In this document: in pieces, positions 7,314-13,050 of the stretch
Position numbering within the stretch: the stretch's first letter is position 1
Layout of the letters: each line of letters opens with the position of its first letter
NCBI RefSeq assembly: GCF_947169445.1
Contig: NZ_CAMVPU010000077.1
Location: 1 to 13,273, forward strand
Direction of reading: 5' to 3'
DNA from: an uncultured Butyrivibrio sp.
GTDB taxonomy: Bacteria; Bacillota; Clostridia; Lachnospirales; Lachnospiraceae
DNA: 13,273 bases
The notes under the pieces: generated by a model
Told to the model about the DNA's origin: nothing
Databases searched by the model: none
Seen by the model: the letters and a program-made list of their open reading frames with translations, nothing else
Translations under genes and position numbers: made by a program

Positions 7314-8327
7314 TTAGGAAATGCTGAGCTTATCCCATGTATCGGACGGAAGAATACCAACATAAGTTTTTCCCTTATTAACAGAAATCTCCTGTCCCTC
7401 AGCATTATAATAGTGAGTTATTCCTGTATCACTAGCCTTGGACCATGTGATAGGAATAGCCTTGCCATTTGTGATATAGTAGCCACTGCCACTTCCTACC
7501 ACATTGTAGGTCAGATATCCATTCTTATCAAGCTGTGTGAACGGTACGTTCTGCAAAATAATGTTCTTGAATGTCAGAACCTCTCCATCCTCTGCATCCT
7601 TGTGAATGGAACCATACTCATAATAATCGTAGGTTCTGGTAGCAGCATTAAATGCAAGCTTACTCTTGTTATGTGTAAAAACATTCTCCATGTTGATATT
7701 ATTTGCAATAACATCCGTTATTAAATCTGTATCCGCTGCTGTAAACAGGAAGTGAGTAGCCCTCTCAGGTGCCATTGTGTAAGTTGTTGACAGCTTACTC
7801 TTAGTAAATCTGCTCTGGAGCTCTTTTCCAAAAACATATTCTGTAAATTCTGTAGGCTTTCCATTCTTTACTCTTGTGAATCCCCCACTGATATGGGCTG
7901 CATATGGCTGTGCCAGATATGAATCAATATAAAATGGACCGCCATCATGAATGAGTACAGCGTTGTATTCCCCCGATAAAACAACGTTTGTAGTTCTTGT
8001 GCTGCGGATGCTGCCTGTCTGCTTAAGATTAGCCCAGTCCTTGTACAGACACATAAGTCTTGTAACTCGTCCGTTGGCTGTGCTATTCATCATCTCGTAA
8101 ACGATGTCCGCTTCCCCTGTTCCGTAGTGGCTTAGCGCTTTCTTTTCATTATCTACCATAATTGCAACCGGCCTCTGAGCAGCCAGTTCATCACTGATCT
8201 CAAGTCCTGTAAGCTCAGATGTTGCAGCATAAGCGGTTGTAGATAACATAGATATGCATACAGCGCTTGTAGCTATTCCGCAGATAACACTCCTTTTCAA
8301 GCTCTTTTTAATACCTTCTCCCAACAT
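7314..8327 (-). CDS. Secreted DUF3048 (YerB-like) protein
   Basis: A 337-residue exported protein of the DUF3048 family, whose molecular role is not established. A cleavable signal peptide is clear: basic start, hydrophobic core (~12-29), and a TAYA site, cleaved after A34. There is no lipobox cysteine, unlike B. subtilis YerB, which is a lipoprotein. The N-terminal domain shows RPVAIMVDN, ADIVYEMM and GSIRSTRTT, the blocks I associate with the family. The C-terminal part carries the second DUF3048 region, ending in GKTYVGILPSD. The ATG follows AGGTGGAG at 8330-8337. It lies between ParA and the sensor phosphatase; its leader holds a duplicated 16-bp segment and a tiny ORF (see those entries). 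Extracytoplasmic location is well supported; function is not. Confidence 0.82.
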   Translation of the reverse strand: MLGEGIKKSLKRSVICGIATSAVCISMLSTTAYAATSELTGLEISDELAAQRPVAIMVDNEKKALSHYGTGEADIVYEMMNSTANGRVTRLMCLYKDWANLKQTGSIRSTRTTNVVLSGEYNAVLIHDGGPFYIDSYLAQPYAAHISGGFTRVKNGKPTEFTEYVFGKELQSRFTKSKLSTTYTMAPERATHFLFTAADTDLITDVIANNINMENVFTHNKSKLAFNAATRTYDYYEYGSIHKDAEDGEVLTFKNIILQNVPFTQLDKNGYLTYNVVGSGSGYYITNGKAIPITWSKASDTGITHYYNAEGQEISVNKGKTYVGILPSDTWDKLSIS

Positions 8328-8333
8328 AACTCC

Positions 8334-8365
8334 ACCTCTTAATCATCTTACCTCTCAATCATCTT
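8334..8365 (-). repeat. Tandem 16-bp repeat duplicating the ribosome site of the DUF3048 gene
   Basis: Two adjacent copies (8334-8349 and 8350-8365) match at 15 of 16 positions. On the - strand each reads AAGATGATTRAGAGGT, so each has an SD-like AGAGGT. Only the copy next to the gene is at working distance from the ATG at 8327. It looks like a local duplication; it could tune translation or expand and contract by slippage. Confidence 0.6.
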
Positions 8366-8387
8366 TATTGTCCTGACACGTATCCAT
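8355..8387 (-). CDS. Possible 10-codon leader peptide (MDTCQDNKDD)
   Basis: An ATG at 8387 follows AAAAGGA with a 6-nt gap, about 14 nt after the ParA stop, and the frame MDTCQDNKDD closes with TGA at 8355, inside the 16-bp repeat. If translated, ribosomes would terminate next to the DUF3048 ribosome site, which could couple the two. It may be chance: the ORF is tiny and the SD is moderate. Confidence 0.25.
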   Translation of the reverse strand: MDTCQDNKDD

Positions 8388-8400
8388 AGTCGTTCCTTTT

Positions 8401-9162
8401 TTATTTGATTCTCAGCAGTTCTTTTGCAAAATCAAGGTAATCAAGGCAAGTGTTACACTTTGGAGCATAGTCGATAAGGAGCTTTTTGGCATCCTGAGCT
8501 TCCTTGGTCTTAACACACTCGCGGATAACAGTCTTGAAAAGTCTTGTATCCATCTGCTTGGCAATCTGCTCAATATTTTCTCTGATCTCGCGTTCCAGAT
8601 TAGAACGTCCTGAATATCTTACGAGAAGAAGGCCTGCTATCGAAAGATTCCTGTTCTGTCTGCGCTTTACGGACATGATGGTATCATACAGCTGCTGAAT
8701 TCCCTGCATTGCATAGGAGTCCGCAGTCACAGGAATGATAACCTTGTCAGCTGCAATAAGGCAGTTATACAGGATTATATTAAGTGAAGGCGCAGTATCA
8801 ATAACTACATATTCATAGCCTTCCAGATTATCAAGAGAGTCTTTTAACCGATAAAAGCCTTCCAGATCTCCATCAAGCATCTTCTCAGCTTTAACCAAAA
8901 GTGGGTCAGATGCTACAATATCGCCGTTGGGCGTATGCTGAATTGCCTCAGAAATCGGAAGCTTGTCCGAGTCAATAATTACGTCGTAAAGAGTGGCCAC
9001 ATCTTCAATCTTGGCCTCATAGGTGCTGGTACTGTTCCCCTGAGGATCAGCATCTATCAAAAGAGTCTTCGCTTTTCTGCCAAGAATGCCCGCAAGATTC
9101 GTTGCCGTGGTACTTTTTCCAATACCGCCTTTTTGATTCGCTACTACATATATTTTAGCCAT
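8401..9162 (-). CDS. ParA/Soj-family ATPase (orphan, no ParB alongside)
   Basis: A 253-residue MinD/ParA-superfamily ATPase. These dimerise on ATP, bind DNA or another surface non-specifically and position a cargo. The deviant Walker A is KGGIGKST (11-18) with signature Lys K11 and K16; LLIDADPQGN (34-43) is the A' motif and VVIDTAPS (119-126) is Walker B. There is no N-terminal HTH, so it is the short (Soj or type Ib-like) form rather than the plasmid type Ia form. GGGGAGG sits just before the ATG. It lies 12 nt after the DUF6465 gene, in the position where a partner is expected, and no ParB-like protein (ParB/Srx fold or HTH) is present. It might segregate a replicon, an origin, or a protein cargo. 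The ATPase call is firm; the cargo is unknown. Confidence 0.9.
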   Translation of the reverse strand: MAKIYVVANQKGGIGKSTTATNLAGILGRKAKTLLIDADPQGNSTSTYEAKIEDVATLYDVIIDSDKLPISEAIQHTPNGDIVASDPLLVKAEKMLDGDLEGFYRLKDSLDNLEGYEYVVIDTAPSLNIILYNCLIAADKVIIPVTADSYAMQGIQQLYDTIMSVKRRQNRNLSIAGLLLVRYSGRSNLEREIRENIEQIAKQMDTRLFKTVIRECVKTKEAQDAKKLLIDYAPKCNTCLDYLDFAKELLRIK

Positions 9163-9174
9163 TTACGCCTCCCC

Positions 9175-9429
9175 TTAAAAGTTAATGCTACCGCTAAGCT
9201 CACCATTAACTACGTAAAAAACCTTATTCTCCTGCGGCTTGATATAGACATCGATTTTGGAAAAATCAGCCTCTTTAAAGCCCTTAGATAGAACATCCTG
9301 TCTGATCTCCTGCAAAATATCCTCTGTCTTTCTGTCTCTGTTGTCATACTGAACAACTATGTTCTTCTGAGCAGTCTTAAAACCGCCTGTAGCTTCAATT
9401 GCTCGTTCAACACTACTTTTTCTAGCCAT
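9175..9429 (-). CDS. DUF6465 family small protein, first gene of the ParA operon
   Basis: An 84-residue protein with a lysine-rich start (MARKSSVERAIEA) and a compact C-terminal part. The closing block VYIKPQENKVFYVVNGELSG (66-85 region) matches what I recall of DUF6465, a family of unknown function in Lachnospiraceae, where a longer Lys/Ala-rich tail often precedes it. The ATG at 9429 is chosen because GGGAGGAGG lies 6-7 nt upstream; a TTG at 9453 in the same frame would put the SD inside the gene. It is separated from parA by 12 nt and surely co-transcribed. The small basic N-terminus could bind DNA, making it a possible ParA partner or cargo adaptor. That is inference from position. Confidence 0.7.
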   Translation of the reverse strand: MARKSSVERAIEATGGFKTAQKNIVVQYDNRDRKTEDILQEIRQDVLSKGFKEADFSKIDVYIKPQENKVFYVVNGELSGSINF

Positions 9430-9443
9430 TTGCATCCTCCTCC

Positions 9444-9458
9444 CCAGTATCAAACTGG
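9444..9458 (-). promoter_or_regulatory. Hairpin abutting the DUF6465 ribosome site
   Basis: On the - strand CCAGT-TTGAT-ACTGG forms a perfect 5-bp stem directly followed by GGAGGAGG. The arm CAAACTGG (9451-9458, + sense) recurs around the divergent ECF gene. It could affect translation or be half of an operator. Confidence 0.3.
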
Positions 9459-9522
9459 ATTTAGCAGCTATTGCTGCTGTTATACCGCATTGTTTAGCGA
9501 ATTAAAGTGCTTCACAAAATTC

Positions 9523-9531
9523 ATTGTATCA
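9523..9531 (-). promoter_or_regulatory. Candidate promoter of the DUF6465-parA operon (extended -10)
   Basis: On the - strand TGATACAAT gives an extended -10 (TG-N-TACAAT, hexamer at 9528-9523). The matching -35 is poor (TTCCGA, 3 of 6). Predicted start is near 9516, leader ~87 nt. Confidence 0.4.
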
Positions 9532-9659
9532 CCATATTGTTTTTTTCGGAATCCCGAATGTGGGTTAAAAGATGCATAAATATAGCCATTATTGATTAGC
9601 AAAGATTAGATTCTTTAGTCAAAATAAGTCTTTTCATATCTGGTCATATAAATAATTTG

Positions 9660-9776
9660 CAAACTGATATTTTTAATACTACCAGTTTGGGCGTATAGTA
9701 TGTTCAACTTGTTAGTACATACGTCCAGGCGGTAACAAATATTACTACCTGACGAAATAGACTTAAACTGGAGGAG
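9660..9776 (+). promoter_or_regulatory. Structured leader of the ECF S-component gene; possible cis-regulatory RNA
   Basis: CAAACTG (9660-9666) can pair with CAGTTTG (9683-9689). The same segment, as CCAGTTT (9682-9688), can instead pair with AAACTGG (9765-9771), whose last two bases are the start of the GGAGGAG ribosome site. Between them stands a strong hairpin, 9722-9754: CGTC/GACG, AGG/CCT and GTAA/TTAC with a bulged C, one C-A mismatch, a G-T pair and a CAAATA loop. Competing helices plus a sequestered SD resemble a translational riboswitch. It matches no class I can name, and the transcription start is unknown. Confidence 0.35.
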
Positions 9777-9782
9777 ATTCTT

Positions 9783-10388
9783 ATGAAGAAAAATCAGATT
9801 GTAAAAATTACCTATGCAGGACTTATGGCTGCTCTTTGCTATGTTGGATATGCCATCTTCCCTGCTATCAGTGCTTCAGGAACCAAGGTTCATATTGGAA
9901 ATGCATTCGTGGTATTAGGTGCGCTTCTTCTCGGTGGTCCATATGGTGGACTGGCAGGAGCAATTGGCCTTTCACTTGCTGATATTCTCGGAGGATATGC
10001 TGCTTCTGCTCCACGTACATTCATCTGCAAACTTGTAATAGGACTTGTAGTTGGGCTTGTAGCTCACAGAGTTGCTCATATATCAGATAACCACAATAAA
10101 GGCTATATTGCTAAGTGGTCTGCAATAGCTGCAGTAGCCGGACTTGCATTTAACTGCGTATTTGAACCTGCTCTTAAGTATGTATGGTTCACAATCCTTA
10201 CTCCTAATGCAGAAAAGGCTGCATCAGCCATAAGCGCACTTCTTGCGATTACAACCTATGCAACCATTATCAATGCAGTTATCAATTCAGTAATTGCTGT
10301 TGTGCTTTATAATGCACTTCGTCCCGCACTTGCAAAGGCAGATATTTTGCCCTTTTCCGGAAAAAAAGAATTAAAAAATGCCGGCTGA
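9783..10388 (+). CDS. ECF transporter S component (substrate-binding membrane protein)
   Basis: A 201-residue, strongly hydrophobic protein with about six membrane segments (roughly 9-30, 38-52, 56-73, 80-98, 111-128, 153-177). The pattern VHIGNAFVVLGALLLGGPYG followed by AGAIGLSLADILGGY is typical of S components of energy-coupling factor vitamin transporters: small membrane proteins that bind a vitamin or precursor and dock on a shared EcfT-EcfA module. No EcfA/EcfT genes are here, so it is probably a group II (shared-module) S subunit. The substrate cannot be read from the sequence; a riboflavin, pyridoxine or thiamine-precursor type is possible. GGAGG lies 8 nt before the ATG. It stands alone, diverging from the DUF6465-parA operon, and its structured leader suggests ligand control. 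Confidence 0.8.
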   Translation: MKKNQIVKITYAGLMAALCYVGYAIFPAISASGTKVHIGNAFVVLGALLLGGPYGGLAGAIGLSLADILGGYAASAPRTFICKLVIGLVVGLVAHRVAHISDNHNKGYIAKWSAIAAVAGLAFNCVFEPALKYVWFTILTPNAEKAASAISALLAITTYATIINAVINSVIAVVLYNALRPALAKADILPFSGKKELKNAG

Positions 10389-10415
10389 TTTTTTGATGAT
10401 TTTTAATCAGTTTTT
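10385..10415 (+). terminator. Weak terminator after the ECF gene
   Basis: CTGATT (10385-10390) pairs with AATCAG (10405-10410), followed by TTTTT. The stem is only 6 bp, AT-rich, with a 14-nt loop, and overlaps the stop codon. Confidence 0.4.
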
Positions 10416-10458
10416 AATATCTTTTTCACTGTAATAATGTTACCATTAATGCAACAGC

Positions 10459-10481
10459 ATGTAAGGCTTATAACCTTACAT
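10459..10481. repeat. Perfect 8-bp inverted repeat between converging genes
   Basis: ATGTAAGG (10459-10466) and CCTTACAT (10474-10481) with a 7-nt loop (CTTATAA). No proper T-run follows on either strand, so it is a hairpin or binding site of unknown role, lying 10 nt from the strong hairpin at 10492. Confidence 0.45.
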
Positions 10482-10491
10482 TTCATAAGAT

Positions 10492-10523
10492 AAGAGCCGA
10501 CACAACCCTCTGTGCCGGCTCTT
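10492..10523. terminator. Strong bidirectional terminator between ECF gene and xylanase
   Basis: AAGAGCCG-A-CAC (10492-10503) pairs with GTG-C-CGGCTCTT (10512-10523): 11 bp with one A-C mismatch and an 8-nt loop. It is GC-rich, flanked by T-rich stretches on both strands, and lies 12 bp from the xylanase stop, so it mainly ends xylanase transcription and backs up the ECF terminator. Confidence 0.75.
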
Positions 10524-10535
10524 TGAATTTTCATA

Positions 10536-11852
10536 TTAATAATTTTCCATTGTTTCTTTGACTTTGATATATGCAGGTTTTGGCTGATAATCCTTGTCGA
10601 AAAGCCTTGTATTAGTGGTGTCACCCTCTCTGTAGTGATCTACCAGACCAAACACCGTTACATTGGTGATATTAGCCGGGCCACCTGCATCCTGATCCAT
10701 GTCATGGAGCATCTTAAATACCTGGGCATACTTGACAGCCTGCTTGTTGAACTGTACATCTGTTTCAGAATCCACACCGATTGAAAGCTCTGTTACCTGA
10801 AGTTCAAGGCCCAGCTCAGCAAACTTCTGTATAGCAGTCTCGATCATCTGAATGGAAGGATAGCTGATTCCCCAATAGCCTTGCATTCCAATACCATCAA
10901 TAAGACCTTTCTCCTTGAGGCTTTCACAGAGCTTATATATGCCATCTGTCTTTGGTTCCTGATAAGTGTTGTAATCATTGTAAAAGAGCTTAACATCGCT
11001 GTCAGCGTATTTTCTAGCATAAGTAAATGCCATTTCTACATAATCAGGTCCGATTGTCTCATACCATGGGTTAGGATCATTTCCGCATTTAGTGCGACAC
11101 ATGAAGAAGCTGTCAGGATCGGCACTTTCAGGATCTACCGCTTCATTGACTACATCCCAGCAATAAATGACACCCGGATATTCTTCCTGAACGTGTGCGA
11201 GGAGCTGCTTAATATAACTCTCCATGCGCATCAGCATTGTGTCTTTATCTACATATGCACCTTCACTTGTATAACCCTCTTTAAAGAACCAGTCCGGAGC
11301 CTGTGTGTGCCACACAAGAGTATGACCACGCATTTTCATGCCATTTTCTTTGCACCATTCAAGCGTTGGATCAATTGAAAAGAAATTGAGAGCAGGACTG
11401 CCATCACCGTTTTCTAAATTCTTCTGAGACCCCATCTGATCAAGGATATATCCGCTTTTCATAAGGTTTGTCATGGTGCAGCTATTGAAATGCTTCTTGC
11501 TCAGTTCCATATATTCCGGGATATTCAGCGTCTGATTCTCCAAGGTGCTGCCATTTATACCAACACCCAGTGTGAAGTAATCCGCACAAAGGTCCTTGAG
11601 GGCAACGCCGTCATCTACATAACCTTCATCTGCTGAAACGCTTTCTTCCGCAGCACTAGCTTCGGCGACAGAATTGTCTGCGCTCGCATTATCTGCATTA
11701 CCTTTCTCATCAACGCTTTCGAGTTCACTTGCAGCTGAAACAGCTTCGCTTGATTCATTTTCTTCTGTACTTGCTGTTCCCACAGCAGTGCTTCCGCACC
11801 CGCACAGAAGAGATATGGCCAAAATACCTGCCAATAATTTACTTTTTTTCAT
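10536..11852 (-). CDS. GH10 endo-1,4-beta-xylanase, surface lipoprotein
   Basis: A retaining endoxylanase cutting internal beta-1,4 bonds of xylan. It has 438 residues from the ATG at 11852. A lipoprotein signal (MKKSKLLAGILAISLL) ends in L-C-G-C, with C19 the probable lipidated residue, so the enzyme is likely tethered to the outer face of the membrane. A low-complexity Ser/Glu/Ala/Asp linker (~20-77) spaces the catalytic TIM barrel (~85-438). HTLVWH (177-182), the acid/base E237 in WDVVNEA, and the nucleophile E355 in LQVTELSIG are present. The usual WGxxDxxSW end motif appears as VFGLVDHYREG, so an aglycone-side tryptophan is missing. GGAGGA precedes the ATG by 5 nt; the frame can be extended to a TTG at 11864, but that would swallow the SD. 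No carbohydrate-binding module. It is monocistronic. Confidence 0.92.
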   Translation of the reverse strand: MKKSKLLAGILAISLLCGCGSTAVGTASTEENESSEAVSAASELESVDEKGNADNASADNSVAEASAAEESVSADEGYVDDGVALKDLCADYFTLGVGINGSTLENQTLNIPEYMELSKKHFNSCTMTNLMKSGYILDQMGSQKNLENGDGSPALNFFSIDPTLEWCKENGMKMRGHTLVWHTQAPDWFFKEGYTSEGAYVDKDTMLMRMESYIKQLLAHVQEEYPGVIYCWDVVNEAVDPESADPDSFFMCRTKCGNDPNPWYETIGPDYVEMAFTYARKYADSDVKLFYNDYNTYQEPKTDGIYKLCESLKEKGLIDGIGMQGYWGISYPSIQMIETAIQKFAELGLELQVTELSIGVDSETDVQFNKQAVKYAQVFKMLHDMDQDAGGPANITNVTVFGLVDHYREGDTTNTRLFDKDYQPKPAYIKVKETMENY

Positions 11853-12178
11853 TTCGTCCTCCAATACATTAAAAAATCATACCATCAGTATATATGCGGG
11901 CCAAAGCCTTATCTAATCAGTTTTTGTCAGATTCTATCAGCATATTGCTAAATGTAGCGATGTCAAAAGAGCATTTTCTGAATTTATATTTCATATGATT
12001 ATGCGTCAATTGCATATTTATTTCACGCAATTGCGTCAATTTCACACAAATAACAGCTGCTTTTTTATGCGTTTTTTGTGCGTGATGGAGATAATTATTT
12101 TGATTTTGTGTCTTTTATTTTTTTCCTTTAAGACTTGTGATATAGTACTCTCTGCAAAAAATATGGGAGAATAAAAAA
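11853..12178. promoter_or_regulatory. 326-bp divergent promoter region with TGCGT repeats and palindrome
   Basis: No convincing gene. TGCGT occurs four times in one orientation (12002, 12032, 12068, 12079), the first two as TGCGTCAATT. ACGCAATTGCGT (12025-12036) is a perfect 12-bp palindrome containing one of them. ATGC-N7-GCAT spans 12001-12015. On the - strand a perfect TTGACA (11966-11961) could be the xylanase -35, but no good -10 follows at 16-18 bp. The repeats look like operator sites for a regulator of the 39-aa/109-aa gene pair, the xylanase, or both. Confidence 0.45.
12138..12146 (+). promoter_or_regulatory. Extended -10 promoter of the 39-aa/109-aa pair
   Basis: TG-A-TATAGT (12138-12146) is a good extended -10. 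The -35 region is only T-rich (TTTTTT near 12118), consistent with an activator- or extended-10-dependent promoter. Predicted start is near 12153, about 25 nt before the first ATG. Confidence 0.5.
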
Positions 12179-12298
12179 ATGGCAGATATTAGTGGCGACA
12201 ACGTAATGCTATCACAAGAGCTTATAGACAAGCTCATCGCTAAAATGGAAGAAGAAAAGAACAATAAAATCAAGGAGGAAATGACTAATGGCAACTAA
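12179..12298 (+). CDS. Small ORF, 39 aa, unknown
   Basis: A 39-codon frame starting at ATG 12179, with GGGAGA (12165-12170) 8 nt upstream and the extended -10 promoter just before it. The product is soluble and highly charged: an acidic N-terminal part, LSQELIDKLIAKMEEEK (11-27) likely one amphipathic helix, then a basic/acidic tail ending MTNGN. Its last 11 nt overlap the next gene, and the latter's ribosome site (AAGGAGGA, 12272-12279) lies inside it. That is a typical translational-coupling layout. I recognise no family. It may be a regulatory or partner peptide of the 109-aa protein. The start and SD are good; that it is a stable protein is not shown. Confidence 0.55.
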   Translation: MADISGDNVMLSQELIDKLIAKMEEEKNNKIKEEMTNGN

Positions 12299-12617
12299 TC
12301 GCGCAGACCTTATCAATCAATTGGCAGCCTCCATGGGCGCAGGAGCGTATGCTAGTACAAAATATCAAGATTCTCGTTTTGATGCTGATACCGGCACCCT
12401 CTACTGTAATGGCGTTCGCATTTCACAAAGCGTCGCAGAACAGGCAATCAAGCACTTCACACTTCTTAAAAACAAGTGTGAAAATGATTCACCTGAAGCC
12501 CAGCAGATGATCAAAATTTATCAATGTGCAATAGAATCAATAAAAATGATGCAGAATCCCAAGGTTAAGGCTGTCATAAGAGCCGAAGCACTTAATGATG
12601 ATTCATTTTTGAAATAA
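12288..12617 (+). CDS. Hypothetical protein, 109 aa
   Basis: I do not recognise this family. The protein is soluble, without signal peptide or membrane segments. An N-terminal region MATNRADLINQLAASMGAG (1-19) looks helical. A middle part (~25-45) with FDADTGTLYCNGVRIS suggests a short beta hairpin. The rest (~46-100) looks all-helical, including SVAEQAIKHFTLLKNKC and PEAQQMIKIYQCAIESIKMM. It has two central cysteines (C40, C64) plus C80. The start ATG has GGAGG 9 nt upstream and overlaps the preceding 39-aa ORF by 11 nt, so the two are probably made together. It diverges from the xylanase and converges on the XRE-Rpn operon. Good SD and coding quality make it a real gene. Confidence 0.75.
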   Translation: MATNRADLINQLAASMGAGAYASTKYQDSRFDADTGTLYCNGVRISQSVAEQAIKHFTLLKNKCENDSPEAQQMIKIYQCAIESIKMMQNPKVKAVIRAEALNDDSFLK

Positions 12618-12637
12618 TATGATATACATAAAAAAAG

Positions 12638-12680
12638 GAGTGAACAAGTCGGCTAATTTATATAGTCACATATTTCACTC
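12638..12680. terminator. Bidirectional terminator between the 109-aa gene and the XRE gene
   Basis: GAGTGAA (12638-12644) pairs with TTCACTC (12674-12680), 7 bp with a long loop (29 nt). On the - strand it is followed by CTTTTTTT, a strong T-run serving the XRE operon. On the + strand TTTCTTT follows. Confidence 0.6.
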
Positions 12681-12699
12681 TTTCTTTATGCTTTATTTT

Positions 12700-13050
12700 T
12701 CATCGCTCAAGATTCAATAAAGCCTCGGCATATCCCATAAGCCTTGCCTGCCGAGCCTTATCCATGGAATTAAATGCCGTTATCAGCTTACCACTGTCTG
12801 TCTCTGCCTTAATAGCATACCATTCCTTGGGATTGCCACGATTTCCCTGGGGTTCTATATCAGATAGTAACCACTCAGGATCCACGTCGAGCACTTTACA
12901 GATTACCATTATCTTATCCGCAGTTGGATTTGTTTTCTTTTTCCGCCAATCACTTATCGTACTCTCAGCTATCCCAGTCTTTTCAGAAAACATTTTCTGT
13001 GTCATATTCAATTCTTCAAGTTTGTCAAAAATCTTGTCTCTAATTGTCAT
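12700..13050 (-). CDS. XRE-family (Cro/CI-type) transcriptional regulator
   Basis: A 116-residue DNA-binding protein. The N-terminal HTH spans ~4-63: MTQKMFSEKTGIAEST (16-31) is the helix pair, with recognition helix at ESTISDWRKKK (29-39), followed by TADKIMVICKVLDVDPEWLL. The C-terminal tail (~77-115), with the SMDKARQARLMGYAEALL block, is the short helical dimerisation-like extension seen in many Clostridia XRE proteins. There is no peptidase domain, so no self-cleaving CI type. Its ATG overlaps the stop of the upstream gene (TAATG) and has no SD of its own. Translation is thus coupled to the preceding Rpn-like frame, an unusual operon mate. A role in controlling that operon is the simplest guess. 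Confidence 0.82.
   Translation of the reverse strand: MTIRDKIFDKLEELNMTQKMFSEKTGIAESTISDWRKKKTNPTADKIMVICKVLDVDPEWLLSDIEPQGNRGNPKEWYAIKAETDSGKLITAFNSMDKARQARLMGYAEALLNLER

Larger units (their letters stand above)
9430..9782. promoter_or_regulatory. 353-bp divergent intergenic region with repeated CAAACTGG motif
   Basis: No gene is visible here. Four CAAACTGG-like sites occur: exact at 9451-9458 (+) and 9682-9689 (-), 7 of 8 at 9660-9667 (+) and 9764-9771 (+). A hairpin TTCGG-AATC-CCGAA lies at 9545-9558 next to a run of seven T; the T-run is on the wrong side for a terminator on either strand. AGCAGC/GCTGCT (9464-9479) is a further dyad in the parA-side leader. The repeated motif may be an operator shared by the two divergent units, or part of RNA folds in the leaders. 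Confidence 0.4.

Noticed and set aside
7218..7724. 168-aa ORF antisense to the DUF3048 and phosphatase genes
   Set aside because: Shadow of two well-supported genes and their junction; no SD, no recognisable domain.
9545..9558. Terminator at TTCGG-AATC-CCGAA beside a T-run
   Set aside because: The T-run precedes the hairpin on the + strand and reads as A on the - strand, so it cannot terminate either transcript.
10403..10624. 73-aa ORF (-) downstream of the xylanase
   Set aside because: It runs through the bidirectional terminator and into the xylanase 3' end without an SD.
10881..11378. 165-aa ORF antisense to the GH10 xylanase
   Set aside because: Shadow frame; the opposite strand carries both GH10 catalytic motifs.
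11995..12174. ORF of 57-59 codons with a hydrophobic stretch, ending just before the 39-aa ORF
   Set aside because: No ribosome site at either ATG, it crosses the extended -10 promoter, and T-rich DNA readily encodes Phe/Ile/Leu stretches by chance.
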